Below, one piece after another: positions 1-6,922 of a stretch of DNA of 12,557 nucleotides. The notes below the pieces were generated by a model, which saw nothing but the letters and a program-made list of their open reading frames with translations, had not been told where the DNA came from and made no database searches. The first letter of the stretch is position 1, and each line of letters begins with the position of its first letter. Position numbers and translations under genes: made by a program. The stretch comes from Candidatus Tayloriibacteriota bacterium (lineage in GTDB: Bacteria; Patescibacteriota; Minisyncoccia; Phycocordibacterales; PALSA-1337), in assembly GCA_003170325.1 (NCBI GenBank), contig PMZP01000033.1, positions 635-13,191 on the forward strand. The letters are read 5' to 3'.

Positions 1-1569
1 ATCACGGTGCCGGCATACTTCAATGATTCGCAAAGAGCAGCTACCAGAGACGCCGGTAAGATTGCGGGTCTCGATGTAAAGAGAATCATCAATGAGCCCA
101 CTGCCGCAGCCTTGGCTTACGGCTTTAACAAGAAGAAAGATGAGAAGATCGCCGTCTTCGACTTTGGAGGCGGTACATTCGACATATCAGTCTTGGATGT
201 CGGCGGAGATACTATCGAAGTCAAGTCTACGGACGGTGACTCGCACCTCGGCGGTCGCGACATTGACGCAAAAATCGTCAATTGGCTGGCAGATACATTC
301 AAGAAAGAGAACGGCATCGACTTGAAGTCAGACCCGTTGGCTTTGCAGAGACTAGATGAAGCTGCGGAAAAAGCCAAGATCGAGCTTTCAACAGCGATGC
401 AGACTGATATCAATATCCCATTCGTAACATCCGGCGCAGATGGACCGAAGCACCTCCTGGTCACTATGACTCGCGCCATGCTAGAGGAGATGTGCAAGGA
501 ATTCATAGACCGCGCCATGATGATAACCAAGCGCGCTATCGAAGCCTCTCCATTCAAAGTTGGCGAGATCAATGAAGTCGTCCTAGTCGGCGGCCAGACG
601 CGCATGCCGGCTATGCAGAATGCAGTCAAACTGTTCTTCGGAAAAGATCCTCACATGGGAGTGAATCCCGACGAGGTGGTTGCGGTGGGCGCCGCTATTC
701 AAGGCGGAATATTGGGTGGTGAAGTCCGAGACGTATTGCTCTTGGACGTCATACCACTTTCTCTCGGGATCGAAACGCTTGGCGGAGTTGCAACAAAATT
801 GATCGAAAAGAATACGACCGTTCCTACCCAACGCTCACAGATATTCTCGACTGCCGCTGACAATCAGACCTCGGTGGAGATCCATATCACACAAGGTGAA
901 AGAGCGATGTCTGCTGATAACAAATCTCTAGGCAGATTTATTCTTGACGGTATTCCACCGTCGCCTCGAGGCATGCCGCAAGTGGAGGTTACATTTGATG
1001 TTGACGCCAACGGAATATTAAATGTGACTGCAAAGGACAAAGCTAGCGGCAAGGCCAACTCTATCAAGATCACTGCTTCTTCAGGGTTGTCTAAAGAAGA
1101 AGTCGAGAAGATGAAGAATGAGGCGGCTGCACACGAAGCGGAAGACAAAGCCAAACATGAAGCTGTCGAGGCTCGCAACATCGCCGAGCAATTGATCTAC
1201 ACTTCAGAGAAGGCTTTGAAGGACGCTGGTGAGAAAGTACCAGCTGATCTTCGAAAGGGAATTGAGGATAAGGTGGCTGACTTGAAGTTGGTCAAAGACA
1301 AGACTGATTTACCAGCTATTAAAAAGGCTACCGAGGCTTTATCGACCGAAATTCAGAAGATCGGGCAGTATATGAACAAGGATGCTGGCGCTGCAGAAGG
1401 CGGTGCTGGCAAGAATCCATTGGAAGACGCTATGAATGACATGAAGAAAGGCGGTCCTGGTGGGCCAAATTCATCTGGAAGCAATCCAGGGGGCCCTAGC
1501 AACGGCAAGGGTCCAGAAACCGGTAGCGATGGAAATGTTAAGGATGCGGAGTTTAAGGAGAAGAAGTAA
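1..1569 (+). CDS. dnaK: Chaperone DnaK (Hsp70), 5'-truncated
   Basis: This is the ATP-dependent Hsp70 chaperone that binds and releases unfolded polypeptides in the cytoplasm together with DnaJ and GrpE. The frame is open from base 1, so the ATG at base 7 is internal. Compared with full-length DnaK, roughly the first 135-140 residues, including the first phosphate loop, lie upstream of the window. The visible 522 residues start at ITVPAYFNDSQR, then NEPTAAALAYG, the second phosphate motif DFGGGTFD (about residue 54), LVGGQTRMPA, NPDEVVAVGAAIQGG, the interdomain linker and start of the substrate domain (VLLLDVIPLSLGIETLGG), ITQGERAMSADNKSLG and DANGILNVTAKDKASGK. A helical lid and a Gly/Pro/Ser/Asn-rich tail ending DAEFKEKK follow. 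Bacterial DnaK normally ends in such a disordered acidic tail. A dnaJ lies downstream but is separated from it by a convergent minus-strand gene. Family assignment is secure. Confidence 0.98.
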   Translation: MTVPAYFNDSQRAATRDAGKIAGLDVKRIINEPTAAALAYGFNKKKDEKIAVFDFGGGTFDISVLDVGGDTIEVKSTDGDSHLGGRDIDAKIVNWLADTFKKENGIDLKSDPLALQRLDEAAEKAKIELSTAMQTDINIPFVTSGADGPKHLLVTMTRAMLEEMCKEFIDRAMMITKRAIEASPFKVGEINEVVLVGGQTRMPAMQNAVKLFFGKDPHMGVNPDEVVAVGAAIQGGILGGEVRDVLLLDVIPLSLGIETLGGVATKLIEKNTTVPTQRSQIFSTAADNQTSVEIHITQGERAMSADNKSLGRFILDGIPPSPRGMPQVEVTFDVDANGILNVTAKDKASGKANSIKITASSGLSKEEVEKMKNEAAAHEAEDKAKHEAVEARNIAEQLIYTSEKALKDAGEKVPADLRKGIEDKVADLKLVKDKTDLPAIKKATEALSTEIQKIGQYMNKDAGAAEGGAGKNPLEDAMNDMKKGGPGGPNSSGSNPGGPSNGKGPETGSDGNVKDAEFKEKK

Positions 1570-1581
1570 GTTGAAATAAAA

Positions 1582-1614
1582 AAGCCGACCACGCCCGCGA
1601 AGGGTGGTCGGCGG
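1582..1614 (-). terminator. Rho-independent terminator for the minus-strand gene 1632-1904
   Basis: A perfect 9-bp stem is formed by GCCGACCAC (1584-1592) and GTGGTCGGC (1604-1612) with an 11-base loop. Read on the minus strand the hairpin is followed directly by TTTTTTATTT, the classic U-tract, and it starts 20 bases past the minus gene's stop. On the plus strand the hairpin is followed by GGCTGGTGG with no U-tract, so it is not a canonical terminator for dnaK, though it may act as a 3' stabilising hairpin on that transcript. Confidence 0.8.
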
Positions 1615-1631
1615 CTGGTGGAGATGATCAT

Positions 1632-1904
1632 TTAGTCTTCGTTTAGAAATAGGTAGCGAGCAGTTGGTCTTCCGACACAAAACCACCACAGCCAAATCAA
1701 CGGGCCACACAGCAGCACGGAGAAAAAATAGGTTTTTGTAATCATTTGCCTCACATCGATAGGCATTTCTCTCCTAGAATATGCGTATTGTACTGAAATG
1801 TCCTGCAGGCGTTCTAGTTGACCGAACATGATACTGGCTCCGATGATGCACCACATCAAACAAATAACAACTGAACCAAGGGAAATTATTTCGTAGATCC
1901 TCAT
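1632..1904 (-). CDS. Small two-helix membrane protein, unknown function
   Basis: I do not recognise this 90-residue protein. It has two hydrophobic helices, about residues 6-27 (rich in Ile, Val, Cys and Trp) and 58-77 (containing PLIWLWWFC). They are separated by a polar charged loop of about 30 residues with RREMPIDVRQ. Both ends are polar, which fits an integral membrane protein with a short soluble loop. Evidence that it is real: the ATG is preceded by AAAGGA at 1912-1917 with 7-base spacing, the clearest Shine-Dalgarno in the window, and a strong intrinsic terminator sits 20 bases past the stop. It is transcribed against dnaK and away from the downstream chaperone genes, so it interrupts what would otherwise be a dnaK-dnaJ run. 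The several Cys and Trp residues are unusual among its neighbours. Confidence 0.75.
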   Translation of the reverse strand: MRIYEIISLGSVVICLMWCIIGASIMFGQLERLQDISVQYAYSRREMPIDVRQMITKTYFFSVLLCGPLIWLWWFCVGRPTARYLFLNED

Positions 1905-1911
1905 ATAATTA

Positions 1912-1917
1912 TCCTTT
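1912..1917 (-). promoter_or_regulatory. Shine-Dalgarno site of the small membrane protein
   Basis: On the minus strand AAAGGA lies 7 bases before the ATG at 1904-1902. It supports this start codon and stands out because most other genes here have no recognisable ribosome binding site. Confidence 0.7.
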
Positions 1918-2082
1918 CATCGATTGGATTATTCAACATCCGACACACAAAGCCGCCAAGCCTTGTATGGAGAAGTACTGACTTCTCAAAAAACAGTTAC
2001 TGCTGATTGTACATTAACATGGTCAACGTAACGGTGTCAAGAGCGAAGCTATTATTACTAGCGACTAATAAATTCAACAACC

Positions 2083-2382
2083 ATGAACCCAAACCAAATC
2101 AATCTGGCCACGATGGCCAAACACTTCTGCCAAGGAGTGATGATCGCTTATTCCAACGACGTGTTCTTCGTCATCGTCGATTCTGGCGACGCGAAGACAA
2201 CATACGTATTCACGCCGGAGCATATGAAACAGCTGTATCAATCTATCGGTTACAACCTTGGCGAGTTCGAGAAGAAGTCGCGGAAGATCGAAGCGAACTG
2301 GTCATCGGGAATCCAGAGCCCCATCCAATCGCCGGACTTAAAAGATCCGAGTGATCAAGGAAATCAAGGGAAGAAGAAGTAA
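2083..2382 (+). CDS. DUF3467-like small protein upstream of dnaJ
   Basis: This is a 99-residue soluble protein of unknown function. The core IAYSNDVFFVIVDSGDAKTTYVFTPEHMKQLYQSIGYNLGEFEKK (about residues 21-65, split here by eye) follows the pattern I associate with DUF3467: a beta-rich segment, a TPEH-K-L motif (T44-L51 here), then an amphipathic helix with N-x(4)-EK. This match comes from memory of the family, not from a search. The C-terminal 25 residues are polar and probably disordered, ending in GNQGKKK. The stop lies 6 bases before the dnaJ start, so the two genes are probably co-transcribed. No good Shine-Dalgarno precedes the ATG, and Met11 is a possible alternative start. Another reading frame over the same bases (2007-2354) gives an Arg/His-rich product without domain character and was not chosen. 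Confidence 0.65.
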   Translation: MNPNQINLATMAKHFCQGVMIAYSNDVFFVIVDSGDAKTTYVFTPEHMKQLYQSIGYNLGEFEKKSRKIEANWSSGIQSPIQSPDLKDPSDQGNQGKKK

Positions 2383-2388
2383 AAATCT

Positions 2389-3309
2389 ATGAAAGATTAC
2401 TATAAAACACTCGGAGTAAATAAAGGTGCCTCGCAGGACGATATCAAAAAAGCGTTCAGGAAATTGGCGCATGAGCATCATCCTGACAAGAACAAGAATA
2501 ACCCCGCGTCTTCGCAGAAATTCAAGGAAGCCAGCGAAGCTTACTCTGTTCTTTCTGATGATAAGAAGCGCCAGCAATATGATATGTTCGGCTCTGCCGG
2601 ACCAGCTGGTGCGGGATTCAACGGCGGCCAGGGTGGTTTCAACGGGGCTGGCGGATTCGGTGGCTTCAATCCGCAGGACTTCGGCGGCTTCGATTTCTCC
2701 GGATTCCAGCAAGGAAATGGCGGAGTGGAGTTCGATCTCGGAGATATCTTTGGAGAATTTTTCGGTGGCGGTAGACGCAGACCGAGGAAAGGCGCGAACA
2801 TTACTGTAGACGTCGAACTTTCATTCAAAGACGCAATTTTCGGCATAGAGAAGGAGTTGAATGTGAATAATGACAAGATATCGGTGAAGATTCCGCCAGG
2901 CATAGATAATGGCCAAGGCTTGCGAGTCAGTGGCAAAGGCGAGAATGGACAGGGAGGAAAAGGCGACCTCATCGTCCGAGTCTGGGTCAATGGTCACCCA
3001 AGTATGCGCAAAGAAGGGATAAATCTTGTCATGGAATTGCGCATCAAATTGACTACGGCATTAGTCGGGGGCACTTTACCTGTGAATACTCTCGATGGTG
3101 AGATAGAACTGAAAATACCAGCAGGCACTTCACATGGTGAGATTCTCCGCGTCAAAGGAAAAGGAGTGCCGTATGAATCACAAGGAAGCATATTTGGAAC
3201 AGGCGGTAGGCGCGGTGATCTGTTGATAGTCACCCACGTCATTATGCCAAAGAAGCTATCCAAGGAAGCGCAAAGGCTGATCGATGGGCTGAAAGTGGAG
3301 GGGATCTAA
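2389..3309 (+). CDS. dnaJ: DnaJ-type Hsp40 co-chaperone lacking the zinc finger
   Basis: This co-chaperone delivers clients to DnaK and stimulates its ATPase. The J-domain spans residues 3-67, with the HPD motif at 31-33 in helix II-III context. A Gly/Phe-rich linker covers about 68-128, with repeated GGF units. Two beta-barrel C-terminal domains follow (about 135-215, with VKIPPGIDNGQGLRVSGKG, and 216-300, with LKIPAGTSHGEILRVKGKG). The family's zinc-binding domain with four CxxCxGxG motifs is absent; the protein contains no cysteine at all. At 306 residues (about 375 is usual for DnaJ) it has the type II, CbpA-like architecture. I use dnaJ because of the dnaK neighbourhood; cbpA would describe the domain architecture better. 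The gene follows the DUF3467-like gene after 6 bases. Only a weak purine-rich stretch (GGGAAGAAGAAG) precedes its start. Confidence 0.93.
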   Translation: MKDYYKTLGVNKGASQDDIKKAFRKLAHEHHPDKNKNNPASSQKFKEASEAYSVLSDDKKRQQYDMFGSAGPAGAGFNGGQGGFNGAGGFGGFNPQDFGGFDFSGFQQGNGGVEFDLGDIFGEFFGGGRRRPRKGANITVDVELSFKDAIFGIEKELNVNNDKISVKIPPGIDNGQGLRVSGKGENGQGGKGDLIVRVWVNGHPSMRKEGINLVMELRIKLTTALVGGTLPVNTLDGEIELKIPAGTSHGEILRVKGKGVPYESQGSIFGTGGRRGDLLIVTHVIMPKKLSKEAQRLIDGLKVEGI

Positions 3310-3345
3310 ATAAAAAAGACTATCCTTTCAGATATTCCCGTTTCT

Positions 3346-3361
3346 TGGTATCATAGTCATA
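3346..3361 (+). promoter_or_regulatory. Extended -10 promoter giving a leaderless trpS mRNA
   Basis: An extended -10, TGG-TATCAT (-10 hexamer at 3349-3354), ends 6 bases before the trpS ATG at 3361. With the usual 6-base distance from hexamer to start site, transcription would begin at the A of the ATG. No Shine-Dalgarno is present and the -35 region is weak, as expected for extended -10 promoters. Confidence 0.6.
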
Positions 3362-4323
3362 TGAAAAAGAACCTCCTTTCTGGAGTCAAGCCCACAGGCC
3401 GACCTCACATCGGTAATTATTTTGGTGCCATGAAGCAATTCGTGGATGCGCAGACTTTGGGTCAGTATGATTGCCATCTGTTCATCGCTGATTACCACGC
3501 GTTGAATCTGATCCAGGATGCCGACCAAATGCGGGAGCTCACTCTGGATTTGGTGCTGGACTATTTGGCCATCGGCCTAGACCCGAAGAAGTCCATCATT
3601 TTCAAGCAAAGCGATGTACCGGCTCACACGGAGCTTGCATGGATTTTCGATACTATAGTAACGATGCCTTATCTCGAACGCGCGCATGCATTCAAAGACG
3701 CTGAAGCGAAGAGTAAGGAGATCAATGTCGGCACGTTCAATTATCCGGTCCTAATGGCCGCGGACATTCTGCTGTACGACACAGATGTAGTACCGGTCGG
3801 GCAGGATCAGAAACAGCATGTGGAGTATGCCAGAGACATCGCACTGAAGTTCAATCATATCTTCAAGAGCGATACTTTCAAATTACCGGAGCCTCTTATC
3901 CTCGAATCGGTTGCGACCGTGCCTGGCATCGACGGGCGCAAGATGTCCAAGAGCTACAACAATACCATTCCGTTATTCGCTTCAAGAGAAGAGATACAGA
4001 AGACGGTCATGAGTATCGTCACTGATTCAAATGGACCGGAAGCCGGAGGAGTGCCCGCCAATGTCTACGCCATCCACAAATTATTCAGATCAGAAGGGGA
4101 TTTGAAAGCCCTCTATGAAACCAATAAGGGCAAGTACAAGATCTTGAAAGAAGCTCTCATTGAAGATACTGATACATTTATCAAACCTCTGCGTGAGCGC
4201 CGTGAAAAATTGGTCGGTGCTGTGAAAAACGTTGTTAAAGTTTTGGAAGAAGGGGCGAAGGCAGCGAATGAGAAGGCCAGCGTGAAACTGATTGAGGTAA
4301 AAAAGGCAATAGGCGTTTTATGA
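3361..4323 (+). CDS. trpS: Tryptophanyl-tRNA synthetase
   Basis: This class I aminoacyl-tRNA synthetase charges tRNA-Trp with tryptophan in the cytoplasm. The 320-residue protein (about 330 is usual) starts MKKNLLSGVKPTGRPHIGNY. The HIGH-class signature HIGN is at residues 16-19 and the KMSKS loop is intact at 194-198, followed by YNNTIPLF. ADYHAL and the QDQKQHVEYARDIA segment are the family's usual active-site and helix regions. The C-terminal helical region ends with a Lys-rich helix. Its TGA stop overlaps the scpA start in the arrangement ATGA, implying translational coupling. It heads the trpS-scpA-scpB-ftsW-murG run and has its own promoter at its start codon. Assignment is secure. Confidence 0.98.
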   Translation: MKKNLLSGVKPTGRPHIGNYFGAMKQFVDAQTLGQYDCHLFIADYHALNLIQDADQMRELTLDLVLDYLAIGLDPKKSIIFKQSDVPAHTELAWIFDTIVTMPYLERAHAFKDAEAKSKEINVGTFNYPVLMAADILLYDTDVVPVGQDQKQHVEYARDIALKFNHIFKSDTFKLPEPLILESVATVPGIDGRKMSKSYNNTIPLFASREEIQKTVMSIVTDSNGPEAGGVPANVYAIHKLFRSEGDLKALYETNKGKYKILKEALIEDTDTFIKPLRERREKLVGAVKNVVKVLEEGAKAANEKASVKLIEVKKAIGVL

Positions 4324-5042
4324 CTTTCACAGTCAAGACACAATCGTTCGAGGGCCCGCTTGATCTTCTCCTGGACCTCATAGAGAAACATAAGCTGTTC
4401 ATCAGCGATATATCATTATCCAAAGTAACGGATGATTTCATCGAGCACGTCAAGCAGTTCGAGACTCTGCCCATGGCCGAATCGGCCCATTTCATCCTGG
4501 TGGCCTCGACGCTTCTTCTCATAAAATCGAAATCGCTTCTTCCTGGCTTGAATCTGACGGAAGAAGAACAGGCCGATATTCATGACCTGGAAACGCGACT
4601 GAAGATCTACCAACGGATCAAGGATGCCAGCAAGAACGTAGAAAAGCTGTTTGGTAACGAGATGATTTTTGGCCAATCACAATCGCGTGTGGTGAGCCCG
4701 ATTTTCATTCCGGACCCGCAATTCACTTTGGAAAAGGCGTTGTTCTCATTGAAGGACTTGATAAACCGGCTTCCAAAAAAAGAAGTTTTGCCAAAACACC
4801 TGGTGCGCAAGGTTATCAGTCTGGAAGATATGATCGGCAATCTGACGACCAGGATCACAAGTCAGCTCAAGATGAGCTTCAAGCAGTTCACATCGGAGCA
4901 TAAAGCCGAGCGCGTGAATGTGATAGTCAGCTTCTTGGCCATGTTGGAACTGGTCAAGAATGGCGTTCTCATGGTCTCACAGGAATCGCAATTCGGCGAT
5001 ATCCAGATGGAGACCAAGGAAGTGGGAGTGCCGAGATATTGA
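4320..5042 (+). CDS. scpA: Segregation and condensation protein A (kleisin)
   Basis: ScpA is the kleisin subunit of the bacterial SMC-ScpAB condensin, bridging SMC heads and recruiting ScpB for chromosome compaction and segregation. The 240-residue protein opens with the diagnostic N-terminal segment (FEGPLDLLLDLIEKHKLFIS, residues 10-29), followed by DISLSKVTDDFIEHV. A linker rich in charged residues follows, then the C-terminal winged-helix segment VIVSFLAMLELVKNGVL with QFGDI near the end. Length fits the family (about 230-270). The start overlaps the trpS stop by four bases, so translation likely depends on termination of trpS. scpB follows after 124 noncoding bases rather than overlapping as in many genomes. 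Assignment is secure. Confidence 0.97.
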   Translation: MTFTVKTQSFEGPLDLLLDLIEKHKLFISDISLSKVTDDFIEHVKQFETLPMAESAHFILVASTLLLIKSKSLLPGLNLTEEEQADIHDLETRLKIYQRIKDASKNVEKLFGNEMIFGQSQSRVVSPIFIPDPQFTLEKALFSLKDLINRLPKKEVLPKHLVRKVISLEDMIGNLTTRITSQLKMSFKQFTSEHKAERVNVIVSFLAMLELVKNGVLMVSQESQFGDIQMETKEVGVPRY

Positions 5043-5154
5043 TTATTTCTGACTACACTCAACTGTAGTGGTCACAAATGGACACCATGCTACCTATCGA
5101 CTTGCCACGCAATATATTGCCGAAGGCCCTTAGTAGTATGAGGTTTGTTTCTGT
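5043..5154 (+). other. scpA-scpB intergenic spacer with a small hairpin
   Basis: This spacer carries a 6-bp inverted repeat, ACTACA (5052-5057) and TGTAGT (5064-5069), ten bases past the scpA stop. No U-tract follows, so it is not a standard intrinsic terminator. The scpB promoter lies at its end. I see nothing else convincing here. Confidence 0.4.
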
Positions 5155-5167
5155 TATAATAACTGTA
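5152..5167 (+). promoter_or_regulatory. Extended -10 promoter giving a leaderless scpB mRNA
   Basis: TGT-TATAAT is a consensus extended -10 (hexamer 5155-5160) that ends exactly 6 bases before the scpB ATG at 5167. Transcription would start at the A of the start codon. There is no Shine-Dalgarno and no clear -35. Confidence 0.7.
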
Positions 5168-5763
5168 TGAACCTATCCGCTCAAATCGAAGCCATCCTAT
5201 TCTGGAAAGCCGAGCCGGTCTCGCTGAAAAAGCTGGCGGCTTTGTTGAATACCGATGCGGCGGCGATTGGAACCGGTCTATTAGAATTGGAGTCGACCTT
5301 GAAAGGAAGGGGACTCTCGCTCGTGCAGACTGACGAAGAGGTCATGCTGGGAACTGCCAAAGAGCTCTCGCCAATCATCGAGCAGATGACAAAAGAGGAA
5401 CTGACGCGCGATTTGGGCAAGGCCGGACTAGAGACTCTCTCTATCATCCTTTATCAAGGTCCGATATCGCGCGCGGACATAGATTATATCCGAGGCGTAA
5501 ATTCGCAGTTCATTTTAAGAAGCCTACTCATTCGCGGCTTGGTAGATCGTGTTGATAATCCTAAAGATGCCCGCAGCTATTTGTACAAGACGACTCTCGA
5601 TTTGCTGTCGCATTTGGGCATCGGAAAAGTGACGGACTTGCCGGAATATGAGCAGGTCAGAAAGGATATCGAGTCGTTCAAATTGACGAACGTTGCTACG
5701 GAGGGATCGGCTGCTTCGGAAGTATCGGCTGCGACCCAGAATGATGCTACAATAGACCAGTAA
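5167..5763 (+). CDS. scpB: Segregation and condensation protein B
   Basis: ScpB dimerises through tandem winged-helix domains and binds ScpA in the SMC condensin complex. The 198-residue protein has the expected first winged helix (LSAQIEAILFWKAEPVSLKK) and the family signature GLETLSIILYQGPISRADID. This continues with YIRGVNSQFILRSLLIRGLV, then YLYKTTLDLLSHLGI and DLPEYE. The last 30 residues are Ala/Ser/Thr-rich and probably disordered. The usual GRP-LYGTT segment reads DARSYLYKTT, a mild deviation. The stop codon TAA is followed immediately by the ftsW ATG. Its own promoter sits directly at its start, so it need not depend on read-through from scpA. Confidence 0.96.
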   Translation: MNLSAQIEAILFWKAEPVSLKKLAALLNTDAAAIGTGLLELESTLKGRGLSLVQTDEEVMLGTAKELSPIIEQMTKEELTRDLGKAGLETLSIILYQGPISRADIDYIRGVNSQFILRSLLIRGLVDRVDNPKDARSYLYKTTLDLLSHLGIGKVTDLPEYEQVRKDIESFKLTNVATEGSAASEVSAATQNDATIDQ

Positions 5764-5764
5764 A
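5745..5764 (+). promoter_or_regulatory. Extended -10 promoter for ftsW inside the scpB 3' end
   Basis: TGC-TACAAT (hexamer 5748-5753) lies within the last codons of scpB, 10 bases before the ftsW ATG. The predicted start site leaves a leader of about 4 bases. The bases after the hexamer, AATAGACCA (5751-5759), recur exactly at the murG promoter. Coding constraint from scpB lowers confidence. Confidence 0.45.
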
Positions 5765-6864
5765 TGCCGACAGCGCGCCCACGAATCGATCGTTTCTTTC
5801 TCATATCGGTGAGCGTTTTGACGGCATTCGGCTTTGTCATCTTCCTCTCGGCGTCTCTCGGTCTTTTGGCGCAGAACGGCGCCAGCTTCGGGACCGTCGC
5901 TATGAAGCAGGCCATAAGTTTGGGTATCGGTGTCATCATGTTCTTCGTGCTCTCGAAGATCAAGTATTCCTGGCTGCGAAAAAGCGCTATGTTCATTCTC
6001 ATCGCCGCTATAGCGGTCAACCTCCTGCTTTTCATCCCCAGCCTGACTTTGCATGTGAATGGGGCAACGCGCTGGTTGAATATCGGCGGATCGCTCTCCT
6101 TTCAACCCTCGGAGTTTCTGAAGATCGCCGTGATCGTCTACCTAGCAGCTTGGGCGTATTTTGCCAAGGATCGCATGGCCAGGATGAGATATGGGCTTCT
6201 GCCATATGCGATCATCGTCGGGATCTTGAGCGTTCTTCTTTTGGTTCAACGCGATACGGATACGTTGCTTATCATTGCCGGAACAGGTCTCATCATGTTT
6301 ATCGTGGCCGGAATGCCACTACGGCATGTAGCGATCGCCATGGTTCTCATGGGCGTCATGGTAGGAGGAGTGATTCTTGTGCGTCCATACGCATTGGAGC
6401 GTGTCAAAACCTATTTCAATCGCGACGCGGACTCGCAAGGCGCCGGCTATCAGATCAACCAATCACTGATCGCCATCGGATCAGGACGATTATTCGGCCG
6501 CGGTTTCGGACAGAGCATCCAAAAGTTCGGTTATTTACCTCAACCGACTGACGACTCCATTTTTGCGGTGGCGGCCGAAGAATTCGGCTTCGTCGGTAGC
6601 ATCGGCTTGCTGGCCATGTACATACTTCTAGCCTCCAGCATTTTTCGGATCGGCAACAGATGCCCGGATATTTTTGGAGGATTGCTTGCTATAGGGGTCT
6701 CCGTTCTCATCATCACCGAATCATTCATGAACATGGCAGCCATGCTCGGTTTGATCCCATTATCCGGCGTCCCCTTATTATTCGTCAGCCATGGCGGTAC
6801 AGCGCTCATCATCACCTTGACGACCATGGGGATCGTGGCCAATGTTTCTAAATATGCGCGTTAG
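5764..6864 (+). CDS. ftsW: SEDS-family peptidoglycan glycosyltransferase FtsW
   Basis: This polytopic membrane enzyme polymerises lipid II into glycan strands during division, working with a class B penicillin-binding protein. The 366-residue sequence is hydrophobic throughout, with about ten membrane segments. SEDS landmarks: NGATRW (99-104) with QPSEFLKIAVIVYLAAW; YQINQSLIAIGSGRLFGRGF; LPQPTDDSIFAVAAEEFGFVG, in which D264 aligns with the proposed catalytic Asp of RodA/FtsW; and the C-terminal PLSGVPLLFVSHGGTALI. The loop normally read as QPD-x-GT is QRDTDT (162-167): the Asp is kept but Pro becomes Arg and Gly becomes Asp. The usual SYGGSS near the end is SHGGTA. I chose FtsW over RodA because murG is next and no rod-shape genes are nearby. 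It starts directly at the scpB stop. Confidence 0.93.
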   Translation: MPTARPRIDRFFLISVSVLTAFGFVIFLSASLGLLAQNGASFGTVAMKQAISLGIGVIMFFVLSKIKYSWLRKSAMFILIAAIAVNLLLFIPSLTLHVNGATRWLNIGGSLSFQPSEFLKIAVIVYLAAWAYFAKDRMARMRYGLLPYAIIVGILSVLLLVQRDTDTLLIIAGTGLIMFIVAGMPLRHVAIAMVLMGVMVGGVILVRPYALERVKTYFNRDADSQGAGYQINQSLIAIGSGRLFGRGFGQSIQKFGYLPQPTDDSIFAVAAEEFGFVGSIGLLAMYILLASSIFRIGNRCPDIFGGLLAIGVSVLIITESFMNMAAMLGLIPLSGVPLLFVSHGGTALIITLTTMGIVANVSKYAR

Positions 6865-6906
6865 AAAATGCCAAAAGGGTGCTGTGCAATCTAAGGTAAA
6901 TTAATG

Positions 6907-6922
6907 TAAAATAGACCAATCA
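6907..6922 (+). promoter_or_regulatory. -10 box close to the murG start
   Basis: TAAAAT (6907-6912) ends 9 bases before the murG ATG at 6922. The predicted start site leaves a leader of about 3 bases. The sequence AATAGACCA (6910-6918) is identical to that at the ftsW promoter. No Shine-Dalgarno and no convincing -35. Confidence 0.5.

Noticed and set aside
1905..2082. Heat-shock operator (CIRCE, TTAGCACTC-N9-GAGTGCTAA) or promoter before the chaperone genes
   Set aside because: No such inverted repeat is visible. A small hairpin, GAGAAGT/ACTTCTC at 1970-1987, is present but has no T-run and no known match. TATTAT at 2050-2055 lacks a partner -35.
2007..2354. A 115-codon plus-strand reading frame overlapping the DUF3467-like gene
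   Set aside because: Begins at a TTG without a ribosome binding site, product is Arg/His-rich with no domain pattern, and the overlapping frame from 2083 has protein-like composition and fits next to dnaJ.
5078..5170. 30-codon plus-strand ORF (MDTMLPIDLP...) whose TGA overlaps the scpB ATG
   Set aside because: The ATGA overlap is suggestive of a coupled small gene, but there is no ribosome binding site, no recognisable protein pattern, and its end coincides with the strong scpB extended -10, which explains the sequence better.
5524..6105. Long minus-strand reading frame across scpB and ftsW
   Set aside because: Antisense to two securely identified genes; composition is that of a shadow frame. 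The same applies to long antisense frames over dnaK (117-629), dnaJ (2541-2990) and the DUF7282-like gene (8103-8588).
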